A stretch of DNA of 64,000 nt. Origin: Cepaea nemoralis (taxonomy: Eukaryota > Mollusca > Gastropoda > Stylommatophora > Helicidae). This document shows, one piece after another, positions 9,799-19,765 of this stretch; the stretch's first letter is position 1, and each line of letters begins with the position of its first letter. A program made the position numbers and the translations under genes. The notes beneath the pieces were generated by a model. The model saw only the letters and a list, made by a program, of their open reading frames with translations, had not been told where the DNA came from and made no database searches. The DNA is taken from the NCBI GenBank assembly GCA_014155875.1, contig JACEFZ010005127.1, positions 1-64,000 on the forward strand, in the 5' to 3' direction.

Positions 9799-11606
9799 AA
9801 TTCCAATTCCAATTTCTGGTACAAGTACCCGCTTTCAGCCTTCGAATTTTCGACTTAGCTATGTAATGGTGTTTACGGTGCAGCTTGAAGTTTGTCTTTC
9901 GTACTTTGGGCTGCTTGTTGTCAGCTTCCCAGTTTTTGATGGGTTGGTTGCGTTCGTTACTTTCTTGATGATGTATTTCATGTCTGGACAGAGTCGCGCA
10001 CTTGTTGAGGCCTGGAGTAATTAGGTACCCACCCGGTCATATGGTGCTGTTTCCTTCAGGGAGTTTTACCAGTTGTCGTCTCTCCTGGTGTGCCTCCTAT
10101 TTCCCCGTCGTGAGTTGCCTTCGAATCTTCTCGGCGTTCGCCAGTCGGATCTCGTTCTTCGTCTGTTGCTTCTTCTTCTGTTTGTGACCTTGTGTCCTCT
10201 GGTTCGGGTGTGGCTGTCTGGATCTTGAGCAGTTCAAGTATCTTATCAAGATTGATTCTTGTGTTTCGTTTCACATCTTGGACGTCGTTAGATAGCTGCT
10301 CATCCGTCTCAGCCTTTATGGCAGCCATTCGAGCGACATCCTGCTCAATCTTCTGCTGGACTTGCTTCGTTTCGTCTTGGATGCGCTGAGCAGTTGTTAT
10401 CTGTGTTTCTTGTGTCTTTACTTTTCCTTCCTCCATGGTTTTTAACTGTGTTCTCGGGTCCTTCAGTTGGCCTTCCAGTTGCGCTTTGTCATTTTTGGTG
10501 AATCAGTTGGTCGCCTCGTACTGCCTCCTGGCTTCCTTACATGGTAGGTTAGACTTGATGGCGATTTTCATGGCTTCTTTGCTGTCTTGGTGGCAGGGGC
10601 AGCCGGGGTACCTGCGCCGTGGTTGCCGAAGCAGTTGGCGCATTTTCTGTTATTGTTAGGCCTCCTGAAGTCCTTGTCGATCTTTGCATGCTGGCACTGG
10701 CTGTATGGATGAGGTCCAGAGCAGTATCTGCAAACCTCAACCTCACTCTTGCAGGTGGCACGGGTGTGCCAAAACTTCTGGACACTTAGAGCACTGCAGC
10801 ACTCTCGGTATGTAGTGCTCTGGAACTTGGTCTCTCGTGTCCCATCGGATGTATTGAGGGATCACTCGGTCCTCCGATGTTACTATGACGACTGTGGAGG
10901 GGATGTTGTTCTTTCCGATGATCCTCTCGGCACTGGTGATCTTGAGTTTCTTGTTCTCCCTTGTCAGCATCTCCCTGATCTGGTCGTTGGTGAGATGGGT
11001 CTTGACTCGTTTAATGACCCATCGTTTCATCATGCTGTGTCGGGCGGCTTCCAATACTATGTCGTGGTGAAGCTGTATGGTGGCTTTCTCCTCTTGTGTT
11101 ATCTTCTGGATAAGTGCTGTGGTTTTTGGGTTTTTATTGATGGAGACCACTACTCCATCAGGTGTCTTGCGCAGCTGGTTGATGCTGTGTCTTCCCAGCT
11201 CGTTTTCCAACAGACTGATTATCTTGTCTGTTGGTAGCGCCGACAGTTTAGCTTCACCCACGCTTGTCTGTTTGAGCAGTATTCTGCCGGTGAAGTCCTC
11301 AGATGTTGCTGTTGTTTCCTCCTGTGTGGAGGTCACTGGTAGATTGGGCTGCATCGTCTTGGAGCTGGTTGGAACTTCCCGGCTGCTGCTGGCTTGAGTT
11401 GTGGTTTCTTCATCAACTGGGACGGCTTCAGCTGGTGTAGGAGCCGGACTGCTGCTCGTAGATATAGGCTCAGCAGTCGTAGCGGCCTTCCTCGCCTCTA
11501 CATTCTTCTTCCCGGCTGCATATAGCGCATGTCTCTGCGCGGCACTTTTCACGCGAGGCATCCTCTGAGTTATCCTATAAGGCGACTTGATCTCGATAGC
11601 GCGTCT
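9799..11606 (-). mobile_element. ORF1-only LINE insertion inside RTE-C
   Basis: A 1.8 kb minus-strand unit. A short leader (11606-11562) is followed by a gag-like ORF1, then ~250 bp without coding signal, and a tail GGAATTGGAATT (plus-strand AATTCCAATTCC at 9799). No endonuclease or RT sequence follows ORF1. It splits an RTE-C copy between codons for 'PIKRGVR' and 'SPDL'. I saw no clear target-site duplication. It may be an internally deleted LINE or an ORF1-only lineage comparable to mammalian HAL1. Confidence 0.6.
10056..11561 (-). pseudogene. LINE ORF1 (gag-like, zinc knuckles and coiled coil), broken
   Basis: Start chosen at MPRVKSAAQRHALYAAGKK (11561), the first Met after the junction with RTE-C. 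Segments in order: a Ser/Thr/Pro/Glu-rich N-terminal linker (about residues 15-85); a conserved core with TDKIISLLENELG and THLTNDQIREMLTREN, resembling the RRM/CTD-like region of I-type LINE ORF1s; and zinc knuckles. The first knuckle is CSKC then, after a one-base frame change near 10777, H and C in CX2CX4HX4C spacing. The second (CRYC...H...C) and a third incomplete one follow. A stop interrupts near 10505, then a helical, Glu/Lys-rich end (10436-10056) looks like a coiled coil. It would bind element RNA. Which ORF2 it served is unknown. Confidence 0.65.
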
Positions 11607-11668
11607 CACACCTCTCTTAATAGGCTGATATTGGCCTACTTCCTTATGAGGCAACAGTAGTTTGCCAT
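11607..11668 (-). pseudogene. RTE-C fragment, upstream half of an interrupted copy
   Basis: Minus strand encodes EVGQYQPIKRGVR, the RT 'P..RGVRQG' region also seen at 37.64 and 50.31 kb. It is fused by chance to the ORF1 frame downstream. With 9731-9798 it marks the disrupted target element. Confidence 0.7.
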
Positions 11669-11775
11669 TGCTTTCTGGGCGAGAGGTCAAAATTCAAGTC
11701 CATCTGACCGGTGTGTGGTGCGAACCCACTACCGCGGTCACTAGTGAACGTTACGCGTAAGAGCTTTAAACCTTT
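11660..11775 (-). repeat. Possible SINE-4 copy (degraded)
   Basis: Shares AGTAGTTTGCCATTGCTTTCTG with the SINE-4 copy at 19.32-19.56 kb and, on the minus strand, has a B-box-like GGGTTCGCACC at about 11727-11737. It is short and one-sided, so the assignment is tentative. Confidence 0.4.
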
Positions 11776-12409
11776 CGGATACGTCGACATCTAGATGATC
11801 AGTAATTACAGTATATTCTATATAAAGTGCAATGTAAAACGAACTAACGTGAGATATGGTACAAGTGGGAAAATACATAGATTCTTCAATATTGTACAGG
11901 ATTACATCACAGACTGTAACATACACACATCTCTGAAAGAATATCATACTTTGTAGGTCACGGTTCTTCTTCTTCTTCTTCGTTCATCCGGAGTTTTCTT
12001 TCGGATGTGATTGCGTTGTGCCTGTTTACAGCAGAGCTGCGTTCTTGCGCCGTTAGGCCGACACATCCGACTTCTGCGGGCATTTGTTGACCGGGTTAAC
12101 CTTCCCGGGGGTTTCTTAGGACGTTTGACTCTCACTGTTGTGGTGTTATCCCCCATCCCAGCTGGTCCATATAGAACAGCCAAAGATCCTGGTCAGCCCT
12201 CAAGGGAAGGCAGGGGCAGACCATGGGCATTCCCCGCCATCCAAGGAGGCTTCCATACTTGCAGAGCCGATACATAGCGCTCTGGTACTGGGCTCACCCA
12301 AGGAATCGTCACGTCCTGCACATGGCTGCTTAGCCTCACTTCCGTATATTGGGCCTTCCGTTCACCATAGGCTGTTCTTCCGGAAACCAGAAGTATGCAG
12401 TCTGCAGAT

Positions 12410-12713
12410 GACATCCACACAGTGAGCTTTCGATTCGGACTTTCCACGTAATGGATTTGCTATATCAAGCAATATTCCATTTCATGCCACTAGGACACTT
12501 TTCCACCTTTTATGAAGCCCACACAATGGGCTTTTGATTCGGACTTTCCACGTAATGGATTTGCTATCCAAGCAATATTCCATTTCGAGCCACTAGGACA
12601 CTTTTCCACCTTTTATGAAGCCCACACAGCGAGCTTTCGATTTGGACTTTCCACATAATGGATTTGCTATCCAAGCAATATTCCATTTCATGCCTCTGGG
12701 TCTTCATGCACCT
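12410..12713 (-). repeat. Three ~103 bp tandem repeats in LINE-A 3' UTR
   Basis: Units start near 12421, 12525 and 12628, each holding GACTTTCCACGTAATGG (or a variant), TATTCCATTTC and CTTTTCCACCTTTTATGAAG. Copy number differs among LINE-A copies: three here, two at 27.16 kb, three (last incomplete) at 41.05 kb and one at 49.32 kb. Confidence 0.9.
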
Positions 12714-15700
12714 TTAAATGTCAACCTGTATGTAGTTAAAGTAAGCTGCGGTCAACTTGAGCTTGTTGATATCTCCATAGAGCTTGTCCTCAAATGAAGC
12801 AGGTGTGGGCCAAAATATCTTTCTCTGTTCTGCATACGTTGGGCAATCCTGCAGCAAATGTTTTGCTGTCATTTTTCCAGTTCTACAATTACATTCATCA
12901 GTATCTCCTATCTTTAGTTTATTGAACAAGTGGTATTTCAGCCTGTTATGTCCTGTGCGGAGTCTGAAGATTGCTACTTGTTCTCTTCGGTCGAGTTTGT
13001 AATATGCATCATCCTTCTGATGGCCTGGATGCTCAGATTCCCATTTGGTTCTATAAGTGCTTTTTATCAACCTCTTTGCCTCATTATAGGTTATGTCTAT
13101 GTCAGGCTGTGGTAGTCGTCCGCCCTCTTTTGCCAGTCTGTCAGCCTCTTCGTTTCCAGGTATACTGCAATGTGATGGGATCCACTGTATTACAACTTTT
13201 TTGGATTTCTGGCATAGACCATGGAGTGCTGCTCTTAGGTCAGTTAGTTCTGTGCTGTTATTGCTCTTGAGTATTGAGACAGCTGACTTTGCATCTGTGA
13301 AGATAGCTATTTGCTTCTCTTTATTTTCCTCCATCAGGAGCATTTCTGCTGCAGTTTTCAAAGCCTCTACCTCCGCTTTGAAGTTACTTGAAAATTTTCC
13401 AGTTGCCATTGAATGTGTTTTTTTCACTCCATTTTTTAAATTTAGGAGAATTCCTCCTCCTCCATTCTCTATTGAATTTTTGGCTGATCCATCTGTATAT
13501 GCATGGGTCCAATTCCTGCTTGGGTAATGTTCTTTTATGTAGTTTAGGGTTATTTCTCTTCTTTCGGTTTCATGCTGAGTGTTCTTTTTCTCAATACCAG
13601 GAATGTTTTCTATCATCTCAGGCAGTTGCTGCTGTCTCCAAGCTGGGAAGTTGTGTGCATTGTGTATGGGCTTGACTGTTGATATGTTAAGTATAGGATC
13701 GGCCCTAATCCTTCGTTTTGCAGTTTCTACAAAGTTGCTACGCTTCAGTCTTCCCTTTCCAAAACCATTAAATCTGTTGTACATAGGGTGGTCTGTCAAT
13801 CTTCTAAATTTTTCTGCTTGTTGCTGGGCTCTGCTATCTCTTCTATCCTGCATTGGTTGTAAACAAGTGATCTTTTCTAGTTCATTAATAGGCGTTGTCT
13901 TCAGGCTTCCAGTTATGATTCGCATTCCTTGGTTTTGGACTCTACTTATTTTGTTAAAGTTTGACTTAGCTGCTGTTGCCCAAGCTGCAATGCCATATTC
14001 CAGTACTGGCCTCACCCGTCCAGTATATAACTTCTTGAGAACTTTCTCATCTGCTCCCCACGTTGTACCAGCAAGCTTTTTCATGATTGCCATTCTCTGC
14101 CTTGCTCTTGTTCGATTTTTCTCAACCTGTGTCTTCCATGTCAGGCGACGATCAAAGGTGACTCCTAGATAGTTTGGATTTTCTTCATGGCGCAATATTT
14201 TTCCATTCAATACCAGCTTAGGTTGCTGAGTTTTATTTGAGAGGGAGAACACTGTGCATGTTGTTTTCTCCTCACTTATCTTCACTGGCCATGATTTTGA
14301 CCAGTCCTCTAGCGCTAATAAGGCTTGCTGTATTCTGCTGTTAGCTGTACTAATATATTCTTCAGATGTCCATATGGCTAGGTCATCTGCAAAGGAGGAT
14401 GTGTGTACTCTGGCTGGAAAATTTTCTGTGATGTCATTTATATATGCTAGGAATAATGTTGGTGAAAGAACTCCTCCTTGAGGGACACCTTGCTCCAGCA
14501 GCATCATTTTGCTTGTTTGTCCTTGTACTTTTGTCCTGGCAGTTCTGTTCTCAAGGTAGTGGCTGATCCATTTATACATTTTTCCACAAACATGCATGTT
14601 TTGCAGTTTTACTTTCAGTCCTTCCTTCCATACTTTATCAAATGCTTTTTCTAAATCTATCCAGACTGCTAGTGTGTGCTTTTTCTCTTGGAAGGCATCC
14701 TCTATTTCCTGAGCTATATAGGTTATTTGATCTTCAGTGGATCTGTATTTTCTGAATCCTGCTTGGTGTGGTGTTAAGAGTTTGTTTTCTTCCAGATGCC
14801 ATGTTAGCCTGCCATTGATAATGCGTTCCATTAATTTTCCTACACAGCTAAGTAGACTGATAGGTCGATAGCCATTTGGTTCTTCCAGGTCTTTTCCCTT
14901 CTTTGGGACTGGTATTAGTATAGCTTCCTTCCATGCCTGTGGGACTATTCCTCTCTTCCAGCTGTTATTTAGGACTGCTAGTAGTTTCTTCTTTGCCTTG
15001 GTGCCTAGTCCTATTAGCATTTCATTTGTGATTCCATCCTTTCCTGGTGATTTCTTCTTTTTTAGGGTATTCATTGCCTGTTCCATTTCTTCCATTGTTA
15101 GATTTGCCATCATATATTCTGCTGCTGTCTCTGTAGTTCTATGATGTATCTGTTTGTCTTTGATTGCTTTCTTCTGTTCGGTTGTAATATCAATGTGGTT
15201 TGCATTTGCATAGTGTTCCATTAGTGCATTTGCAGCCTTTTTGCCTGTAAGCAAGGCATTTCCTTGTTTAATTGTTATTTGTTTGTTTCTAGGTCCTTCA
15301 TTGTTCATGGCTTTCACTAGTTTCCATAGTTTGTTTCCATCCCTGTCAAAATTCAGGTTTTCTGTTTTTTCCCTCCAACAATCTCTTGTTGTTTGATTTA
15401 CTGTTCTTTTATATTTTGCTGAGATGGCTTTGAGAGAGATGTTTGCTTCAATTGTTTGTTCTCTCTCTGCTGTCTTCCTGGCATCTTCAACTTTGTCCTC
15501 CAAACTTTGTAGTTCTTCAGTCCAGTATGGTTTGTAATTTTTCCTCGCTCCTCTTGGAATGGACTCAGTGGCTGCCTGTATTATCGCTCTGTTTAGACTT
15601 TCCACCATTTGCTTTATGTTGCCATATCGTGTATTTATGTTTTCACAATATTTGTCTGTTAGTATGGCAAATCTGTCCCAATCTGCTCGTTTGTAATTCC

Positions 15701-16565
15701 AGCGGGGCAAGGGCTTTTGCTCCTGTGGAACATACTCCATATTCATTTCAAGCTTGATTGGTCTGTGGTCACTACCTGCTAATTGGTCCAGCACATGGCG
15801 ATCGATTTTGTGGAGGATGTCTCCTGTGCAGAAAGCTAAGTCTGGAGTAGAAGTGGTAAGCCATCTTCTGGAGTAGAAGCTCGGTGTGTCATCCGCTTTG
15901 TTGAGTAGATGGAGATTTGAGTCTATTTCCCAGTCCTCCAATTCATCTCCTCTTTTGTCAGTATCTGAGTATCCCCATCTTTCTGAACGGCTATTAAAGT
16001 CTCCGACAATAATGCAGTTTGTGTCAGTTATTTTCATGTTTGAGAGTGTAAGGTCCTTATCTGCTGGGCTATACAGATTGTAGATTCTTATTTTCACGTC
16101 CTTTATCATTATATCAACACCTATAATTTCCGTTTGGTTGTCAGAGATCACAGATACTTCGCTGCAAGGTATTGTATTTCGTGTAAGTATTAGAACTCCT
16201 CCTTTGTGTCCTTCGCGGTCGAAACGTGTGGCCTGATATCCTCTGACTGAGAATTTGTGATTGGTGTTGAGGTGTGTCTCTTGAATGCATGCCACATCTA
16301 TTCTATCTTTATGAAGACGCTGTGTTAGGGAGTCTTTCTTCTTGTAAACTCCTTCGGCATTCCACTGTAGTATGTTGAGTGTCCGGGGTATTTGGTCAAT
16401 AGCTCTTAACCTACTCCTCTGTGCCTTGACTCCACAGCACAGGGGAAGGTGACCACCAGTAGTCATGGGTGGACCCCCTCGAGGCAGGGGGCCCGGCACT
16501 ATCACCGCCTGATGGGACTTCACGGGATTAGCACCATATCGATTAATTTTGATTTGTGACATCAT
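12714..16565 (-). CDS. LINE-A ORF2: AP-endonuclease, reverse transcriptase, RNase H polyprotein
   Basis: 1283 residues without a stop. It nicks target DNA, primes cDNA synthesis there, and degrades template RNA. Domains: N-terminal ~60 basic residues; endonuclease ~62-275 (LNILQWNAEG with N69, CIQETHL with E96, VGDFNSR with D189/N191, SDHRPI with D266/H267); RT ~500-830 (GYRPISLL, AVWIDLEKAFDKVW, EQGVPQGGVLSP at ~691-702, SSFADDLAIW with the catalytic FADD at 725-728, YLGVTFD); RNase H ~1018-1150 (YTDGS D1025, KAEVEAL E1065, FTDAKSA D1091, NEEADRLA D1142); and a C-terminal Cys/His motif CNC...H...C at ~1225-1241. All expected catalytic residues are present. The start is the first Met of the open frame; a shorter start at Met34 is possible. 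Family assignment follows from domain order. Confidence 0.93.
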   Translation of the reverse strand: MMSQIKINRYGANPVKSHQAVIVPGPLPRGGPPMTTGGHLPLCCGVKAQRSRLRAIDQIPRTLNILQWNAEGVYKKKDSLTQRLHKDRIDVACIQETHLNTNHKFSVRGYQATRFDREGHKGGVLILTRNTIPCSEVSVISDNQTEIIGVDIMIKDVKIRIYNLYSPADKDLTLSNMKITDTNCIIVGDFNSRSERWGYSDTDKRGDELEDWEIDSNLHLLNKADDTPSFYSRRWLTTSTPDLAFCTGDILHKIDRHVLDQLAGSDHRPIKLEMNMEYVPQEQKPLPRWNYKRADWDRFAILTDKYCENINTRYGNIKQMVESLNRAIIQAATESIPRGARKNYKPYWTEELQSLEDKVEDARKTAEREQTIEANISLKAISAKYKRTVNQTTRDCWREKTENLNFDRDGNKLWKLVKAMNNEGPRNKQITIKQGNALLTGKKAANALMEHYANANHIDITTEQKKAIKDKQIHHRTTETAAEYMMANLTMEEMEQAMNTLKKKKSPGKDGITNEMLIGLGTKAKKKLLAVLNNSWKRGIVPQAWKEAILIPVPKKGKDLEEPNGYRPISLLSCVGKLMERIINGRLTWHLEENKLLTPHQAGFRKYRSTEDQITYIAQEIEDAFQEKKHTLAVWIDLEKAFDKVWKEGLKVKLQNMHVCGKMYKWISHYLENRTARTKVQGQTSKMMLLEQGVPQGGVLSPTLFLAYINDITENFPARVHTSSFADDLAIWTSEEYISTANSRIQQALLALEDWSKSWPVKISEEKTTCTVFSLSNKTQQPKLVLNGKILRHEENPNYLGVTFDRRLTWKTQVEKNRTRARQRMAIMKKLAGTTWGADEKVLKKLYTGRVRPVLEYGIAAWATAAKSNFNKISRVQNQGMRIITGSLKTTPINELEKITCLQPMQDRRDSRAQQQAEKFRRLTDHPMYNRFNGFGKGRLKRSNFVETAKRRIRADPILNISTVKPIHNAHNFPAWRQQQLPEMIENIPGIEKKNTQHETERREITLNYIKEHYPSRNWTHAYTDGSAKNSIENGGGGILLNLKNGVKKTHSMATGKFSSNFKAEVEALKTAAEMLLMEENKEKQIAIFTDAKSAVSILKSNNSTELTDLRAALHGLCQKSKKVVIQWIPSHCSIPGNEEADRLAKEGGRLPQPDIDITYNEAKRLIKSTYRTKWESEHPGHQKDDAYYKLDRREQVAIFRLRTGHNRLKYHLFNKLKIGDTDECNCRTGKMTAKHLLQDCPTYAEQRKIFWPTPASFEDKLYGDINKLKLTAAYFNYIQVDI

Positions 16566-16575
16566 GAATTAAGTT

Positions 16576-16811
16576 ACGTTGCACTGCTTTGTCAAGCCTG
16601 TGGCTCAGTACATCCGATTTCGACAAGCATTTATTCGGGATGCTTTCCCTAGCCTTTGACTGTCCCCAGTCTACCTACAAGGCAGCAGGTTTCACGTTGC
16701 ACTGCTTTGTCAAGCCTGTGGCTCAGTACATCCGATTTCGACAAGCATGTATTTGGGGTGCTTTCCCTAGCCTTTGACTGTCCCCAGTCTACCTACAAGG
16801 CAGCAGGTTTG
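16576..16811 (-). repeat. 118 bp tandem duplication in LINE-A 5' leader
   Basis: Two nearly identical units (16576-16693 and 16694-16811) differ at only a few positions (for example ATTTATTCGGGATG versus ATGTATTTGGGGTG). They lie just upstream of ORF2 on the minus strand. In other LINE families tandem 5' units act as promoter monomers; that role here is inference. Copy 3 at 42.5 kb lacks this segment. Confidence 0.85.
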
Positions 16812-16969
16812 TGTGTCTCTTCGTCTGGTCCCTCTCCCTTGACCTGTCCGACATGGGTGGCCCTACCAGTAGCTGTGCTACCGTCGGCATAGCTCTTGGG
16901 GTCATTGGGACGCACAAGCCCCTCTACCTCGTCACGGTGGACACACAGCAGAGGGGATCCTGTCTATAC

Positions 16970-17400
16970 TATAGCACACTTATCACTCTATGCTGAAATA
17001 CTCTTGCATTATTGTCTATAATGAGGTACTCTTGCTCCACAACATTAGGGTAATCTTGTAACTCCCTTTATACTAGTGTAATCTTGTAACTCTCTTTATA
17101 CAAGGGGACTTTTGAAACTATTCTATAGTACTCGTCACTCCAACACAAGATAGTCTTGCCACTATGGTAGTCATGTTATTCCATCAATACTAGGGTACTA
17201 TTGTCACTCCATCAATACTAGGGTACTATTGTCACTCCATCGATACTAGGGTACTATTGTCACTCGATTTATACTAGCGTTTTCTTGTCACTAAATCTAT
17301 AATAGAATATTCTCACTCTGTGCTATGGTATTCTTATCAATCCATTTCTACTAAGTTATTCATGTCACTACAGCTATAGTTCATTCGCTCTACACTATTT
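16970..17400. repeat. Degenerate minisatellite, ~28-35 bp unit
   Basis: Repeated phrases such as ACTAGGGTACTATTGTCACT and variants; three adjacent units at about 17190-17270 are nearly identical, the rest are decayed. Related phrases return at 18045-18140 after a 640 bp unrelated stretch. Confidence 0.75.
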
Positions 17401-18040
17401 GAATAAGGGGAGTTATATATTTTTGTGATATATGATATATTATTATATAGATATATGCTGCCGCAACATCTAGCATGGAATCAGATATTCTGTCTGCAGG
17501 TAGAGGTTCAGGATGAGACTATGGCCTTTAAATGGTTGGATGACCAGAGGATGGCATAGCCAGACATGTGTTTTTGGTGAATTCACAGAGTATGTTTCGA
17601 AGGTGGAGGTTGTGTTCTCCCTTTATACGACAAAGGCTGGCATCACTTGACAGAACGGAGATTGCAAGCATGTCAACAGTTTTCTGCCCAAGCATGCTGG
17701 GGAAATTAACAGGCTAGTGGGTTGGCTGTTGCTGTACCTCTGGGTGGAGTGGTACTTGATGATGGGGGTGATGTGATTAGCGCTCTCTGGGATCAAGTAG
17801 AGAGTGCAACTGAACAGATGTAGTCTCTATATCTGGAAAAACTCATTCAGAAGGGAGTAATGGGTCTGGACGATGCTCTAGGCATAGAGGAAAAGTCAAG
17901 GAGACTTTAAATCAAATTGCTACAGGGATAACATACAAGAGAACTCTTCTGTAACTTTTAAAGAAAGGTTAGTAAGTGGAGAGAGAATGTCTGGGAATAT
18001 TACAAGTATAGTTAAGTTGACTCTTAAATGCAATATTAAG
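17401..18040. other. Unassigned sequence splitting a minisatellite
   Basis: No open frame, family motif or terminal repeat is recognised. Because minisatellite units occur on both sides, this may be an inserted segment, but no target duplication is visible. Confidence 0.35.
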
Positions 18041-18135
18041 TATTCATTCTTTACTAGGGTATTCTTTCAATCTGTCCAGCCCAGGGTATTCTTGTTACTT
18101 CATCTTTACTAGACTCCCCTGTCACTCATTCTATA

Positions 18136-18240
18136 TTGGCACCTTGCCAGATGGTAGTTTGCTCAAATAGGCATAACTACAATCCATGGCAGTGGTGAAT
18201 GTGGGTTTAGGCCAAGGATGGAGTTATACTTCTCCATAGC
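18136..18240 (+). repeat. Repeat D, short copy
   Basis: Begins GGCACCTTGCC and includes GGATGGAGTTATAC.TCTCCATA, shared with the longer copies at 32.88-33.19 and 43.93-44.20 kb. No coding sequence. Confidence 0.6.
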
Positions 18241-18244
18241 TCAG

Positions 18245-18640
18245 TCAGTTAGTCCGTTTGTCGCGGTTCCAACTTCACGGCAACGGGTTGTCCCCATATT
18301 GCTCCGTTCCTGCGCCAGTGAATATCACACAAAATCCTCACTGCCCCACGTGAACAATGGAATTGACAGGAGTGTCGGCAAGCCAACAGCCCGCACAGGT
18401 ACACTGTGCATAATGCCGCCGCCAGAATGTCAACACAAAAGTTCTCCACGAAAAATACAGTTCATCGTCGATGGAAACGGCAGTCACCAGAAAGACTTCA
18501 TTGATCTGGGATTTATCCCATATGGCTCGGTCTCTTTCCGCAGAGCGACCCACCGAAAGCACCGCACAAAGCACAAACTCGCTACAGCGACGACTCCTAG
18601 GAGTCTCCTGAAAAATGCACTCGTGAACCAAAAAAGCAAA
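18245..18640 (-). repeat. SINE-2 copy (minus orientation)
   Basis: Shares GTCGCGGTTCCAACTTCACG and the CCATATGGCTCGGTCTC block with the 3.2 kb copy. The 202-codon open frame 18218-18826 spans this SINE and the next repeat and is not regarded as a gene. Confidence 0.75.
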
Positions 18641-18739
18641 CCAGTCAATCCAGCAACAGCCGGCCATCATCGTTTCAAACATGCAGTTCACGCTAAAAGC
18701 ACCCGCGGACAGATGCAAAAGCATTCCACGCAAAATTCA

Positions 18740-18885
18740 CAGCTCAGTGTCGCGCCACGCATGCACTCAGTAGCAGGCCGACGGAACCATAGCCTCCTTA
18801 GTCGCCTCTTACGACGTGCATGGTAGGCAACAGTGTTACTATTCTTTGCTTCCCAGTATGGGCCCCGGCAACACACGGGCGGGTC
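18740..18885 (-). repeat. Possible tRNA-like SINE head with GTCGTAAGAGGCGACTAA motif
   Basis: Minus strand holds GTCGTAAGAGGCGACTAA preceded by CTACCATGCAC. A similar 'CTTGTCGTAAGAGGCGACTAA' phrase is, to my knowledge, common in SINEs of bivalves and other molluscs. One copy only; boundaries uncertain. Confidence 0.4.
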
Positions 18886-18936
18886 ACGGTTCTGATTATC
18901 TGCAAATGTTTAGACTGAGCCACGTGGTTTATTATT

Positions 18937-19125
<189 letters not shown>

Positions 19126-19316
19126 ATCCATGTTTATCTTCTTCGTCTTCTTCTTCGTTCTTCTTTCTATGCGAGAGTGTCACGCCTGATTATGCACCTC
19201 AAATGGAAGTATCCCCGACTTAGGTTTGCATCTCTGTCAGATTTACTGTCCCTGGGTACTGTTCATCCAAGGTAACAGCCTATCTGCCCGTGGGTATTTT
19301 TTTTTTTTTTTGGGGG

Positions 19317-19560
19317 GGGGGGGTGTCATATCCCTTACAGGACGTTGCAGTCAACACCAGCATTTTTCAGCTGCTGTTGATGTACTAGGCAAGATTACGC
19401 TCAGTAGTTTGCCATTGCTTTCTGAGCGACCGGCTCACATACCCCTGTAAGTTACCGACGCGGCGAGAACCGCGACCGTTTCTCATGCACATCACGTCAC
19501 TCACGAGAGTATACGGGATTACGGAGAAAGACGTAAACCACTAGGCCAGGGAGACCGGCT
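19317..19560 (-). repeat. SINE-4, tRNA-derived (minus orientation)
   Basis: Minus strand: A-box-like TGGCCTAGTGG near 19546-19536, B-box-like CGGTTCTCGCC near 19471-19461, then AAGCAATGGCAAACTACTGAG and the 3' part GTTGACTGCAACGTCCTGTA. The 3' part recurs at 32.17 and 47.73 kb. It ends at a T/G homopolymer junction (19297-19323). Confidence 0.65.
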
Positions 19561-19574
19561 AGGTAGGACCCGTG

Positions 19575-19765
19575 GGTAGGTCTTCTTTAATATCAATAGT
19601 TCCTGGTCTGCGGTTTTACTGCCTACTCTGCGATCTTCAACTGCCGTGCGATTCTAACGTGCACAAAATATACACGACATCTCCTGTTTTTTCGTCATTA
19701 TCCGATAAAGCTAGATATCTGATCTCACTCTTCGAGTGATCAGGTGGAGGTATTATAACATAAGA
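19575..19765 (-). repeat. Old SINE-3 body fragment
   Basis: Decayed match to the SINE-3 body: CCTACTCTGCGATCTTCAACTG and TGATCTCACT phrases parallel 'TTACTCTTTTTCGATTTTCAACTG' (spread over the copy at 37.2 kb). Ends are not preserved. Confidence 0.45.

Larger units (their letters stand above)
11957..16957 (-). mobile_element. LINE-A copy 1, near full-length non-LTR retrotransposon
   Basis: Minus-strand order: 5' end TCCCCTCTGCTG (16957, matching the 5' end of copy 3 at 42629); ~390 bp leader with a 118 bp tandem duplication; one long ORF (16565-12714); ~740 bp 3' UTR with ~103 bp tandem repeats; and a (GAA)n tail (11964-11980). Endonuclease, RT and C-terminal RNase H in one protein place it in the I/Jockey-related group of LINEs (Nimb-like is possible). 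There is no room for an ORF1 upstream. The intact ORF suggests recent activity. No clear target-site duplication was found. Confidence 0.9.

Noticed and set aside
10749..11237. 162-codon plus-strand frame
   Set aside because: Antisense shadow of the LINE ORF1, whose zinc knuckles are on the minus strand.
11944..12183. 79-codon frame (MAVLYGPAGMGDN...) conserved at 40613-40813
   Set aside because: The nucleotide sequence is conserved because both lie in the LINE-A 3' UTR, and the frame is not kept at 26.7 or 48.9 kb. Coding is not supported.
12193..12447. 84-codon minus frame seen again at 40823-41077 and 49093-49347
   Set aside because: Also in the LINE-A 3' UTR; it persists through general similarity of recent copies, has no domain, and is interrupted in the copy at 27 kb.
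18218..18826. 202-codon open frame, possible gene
   Set aside because: It spans a SINE-2 copy and a second repeat; a similar peptide in the 3.2 kb copy comes from the same SINE and lies antisense to its tRNA-like head.
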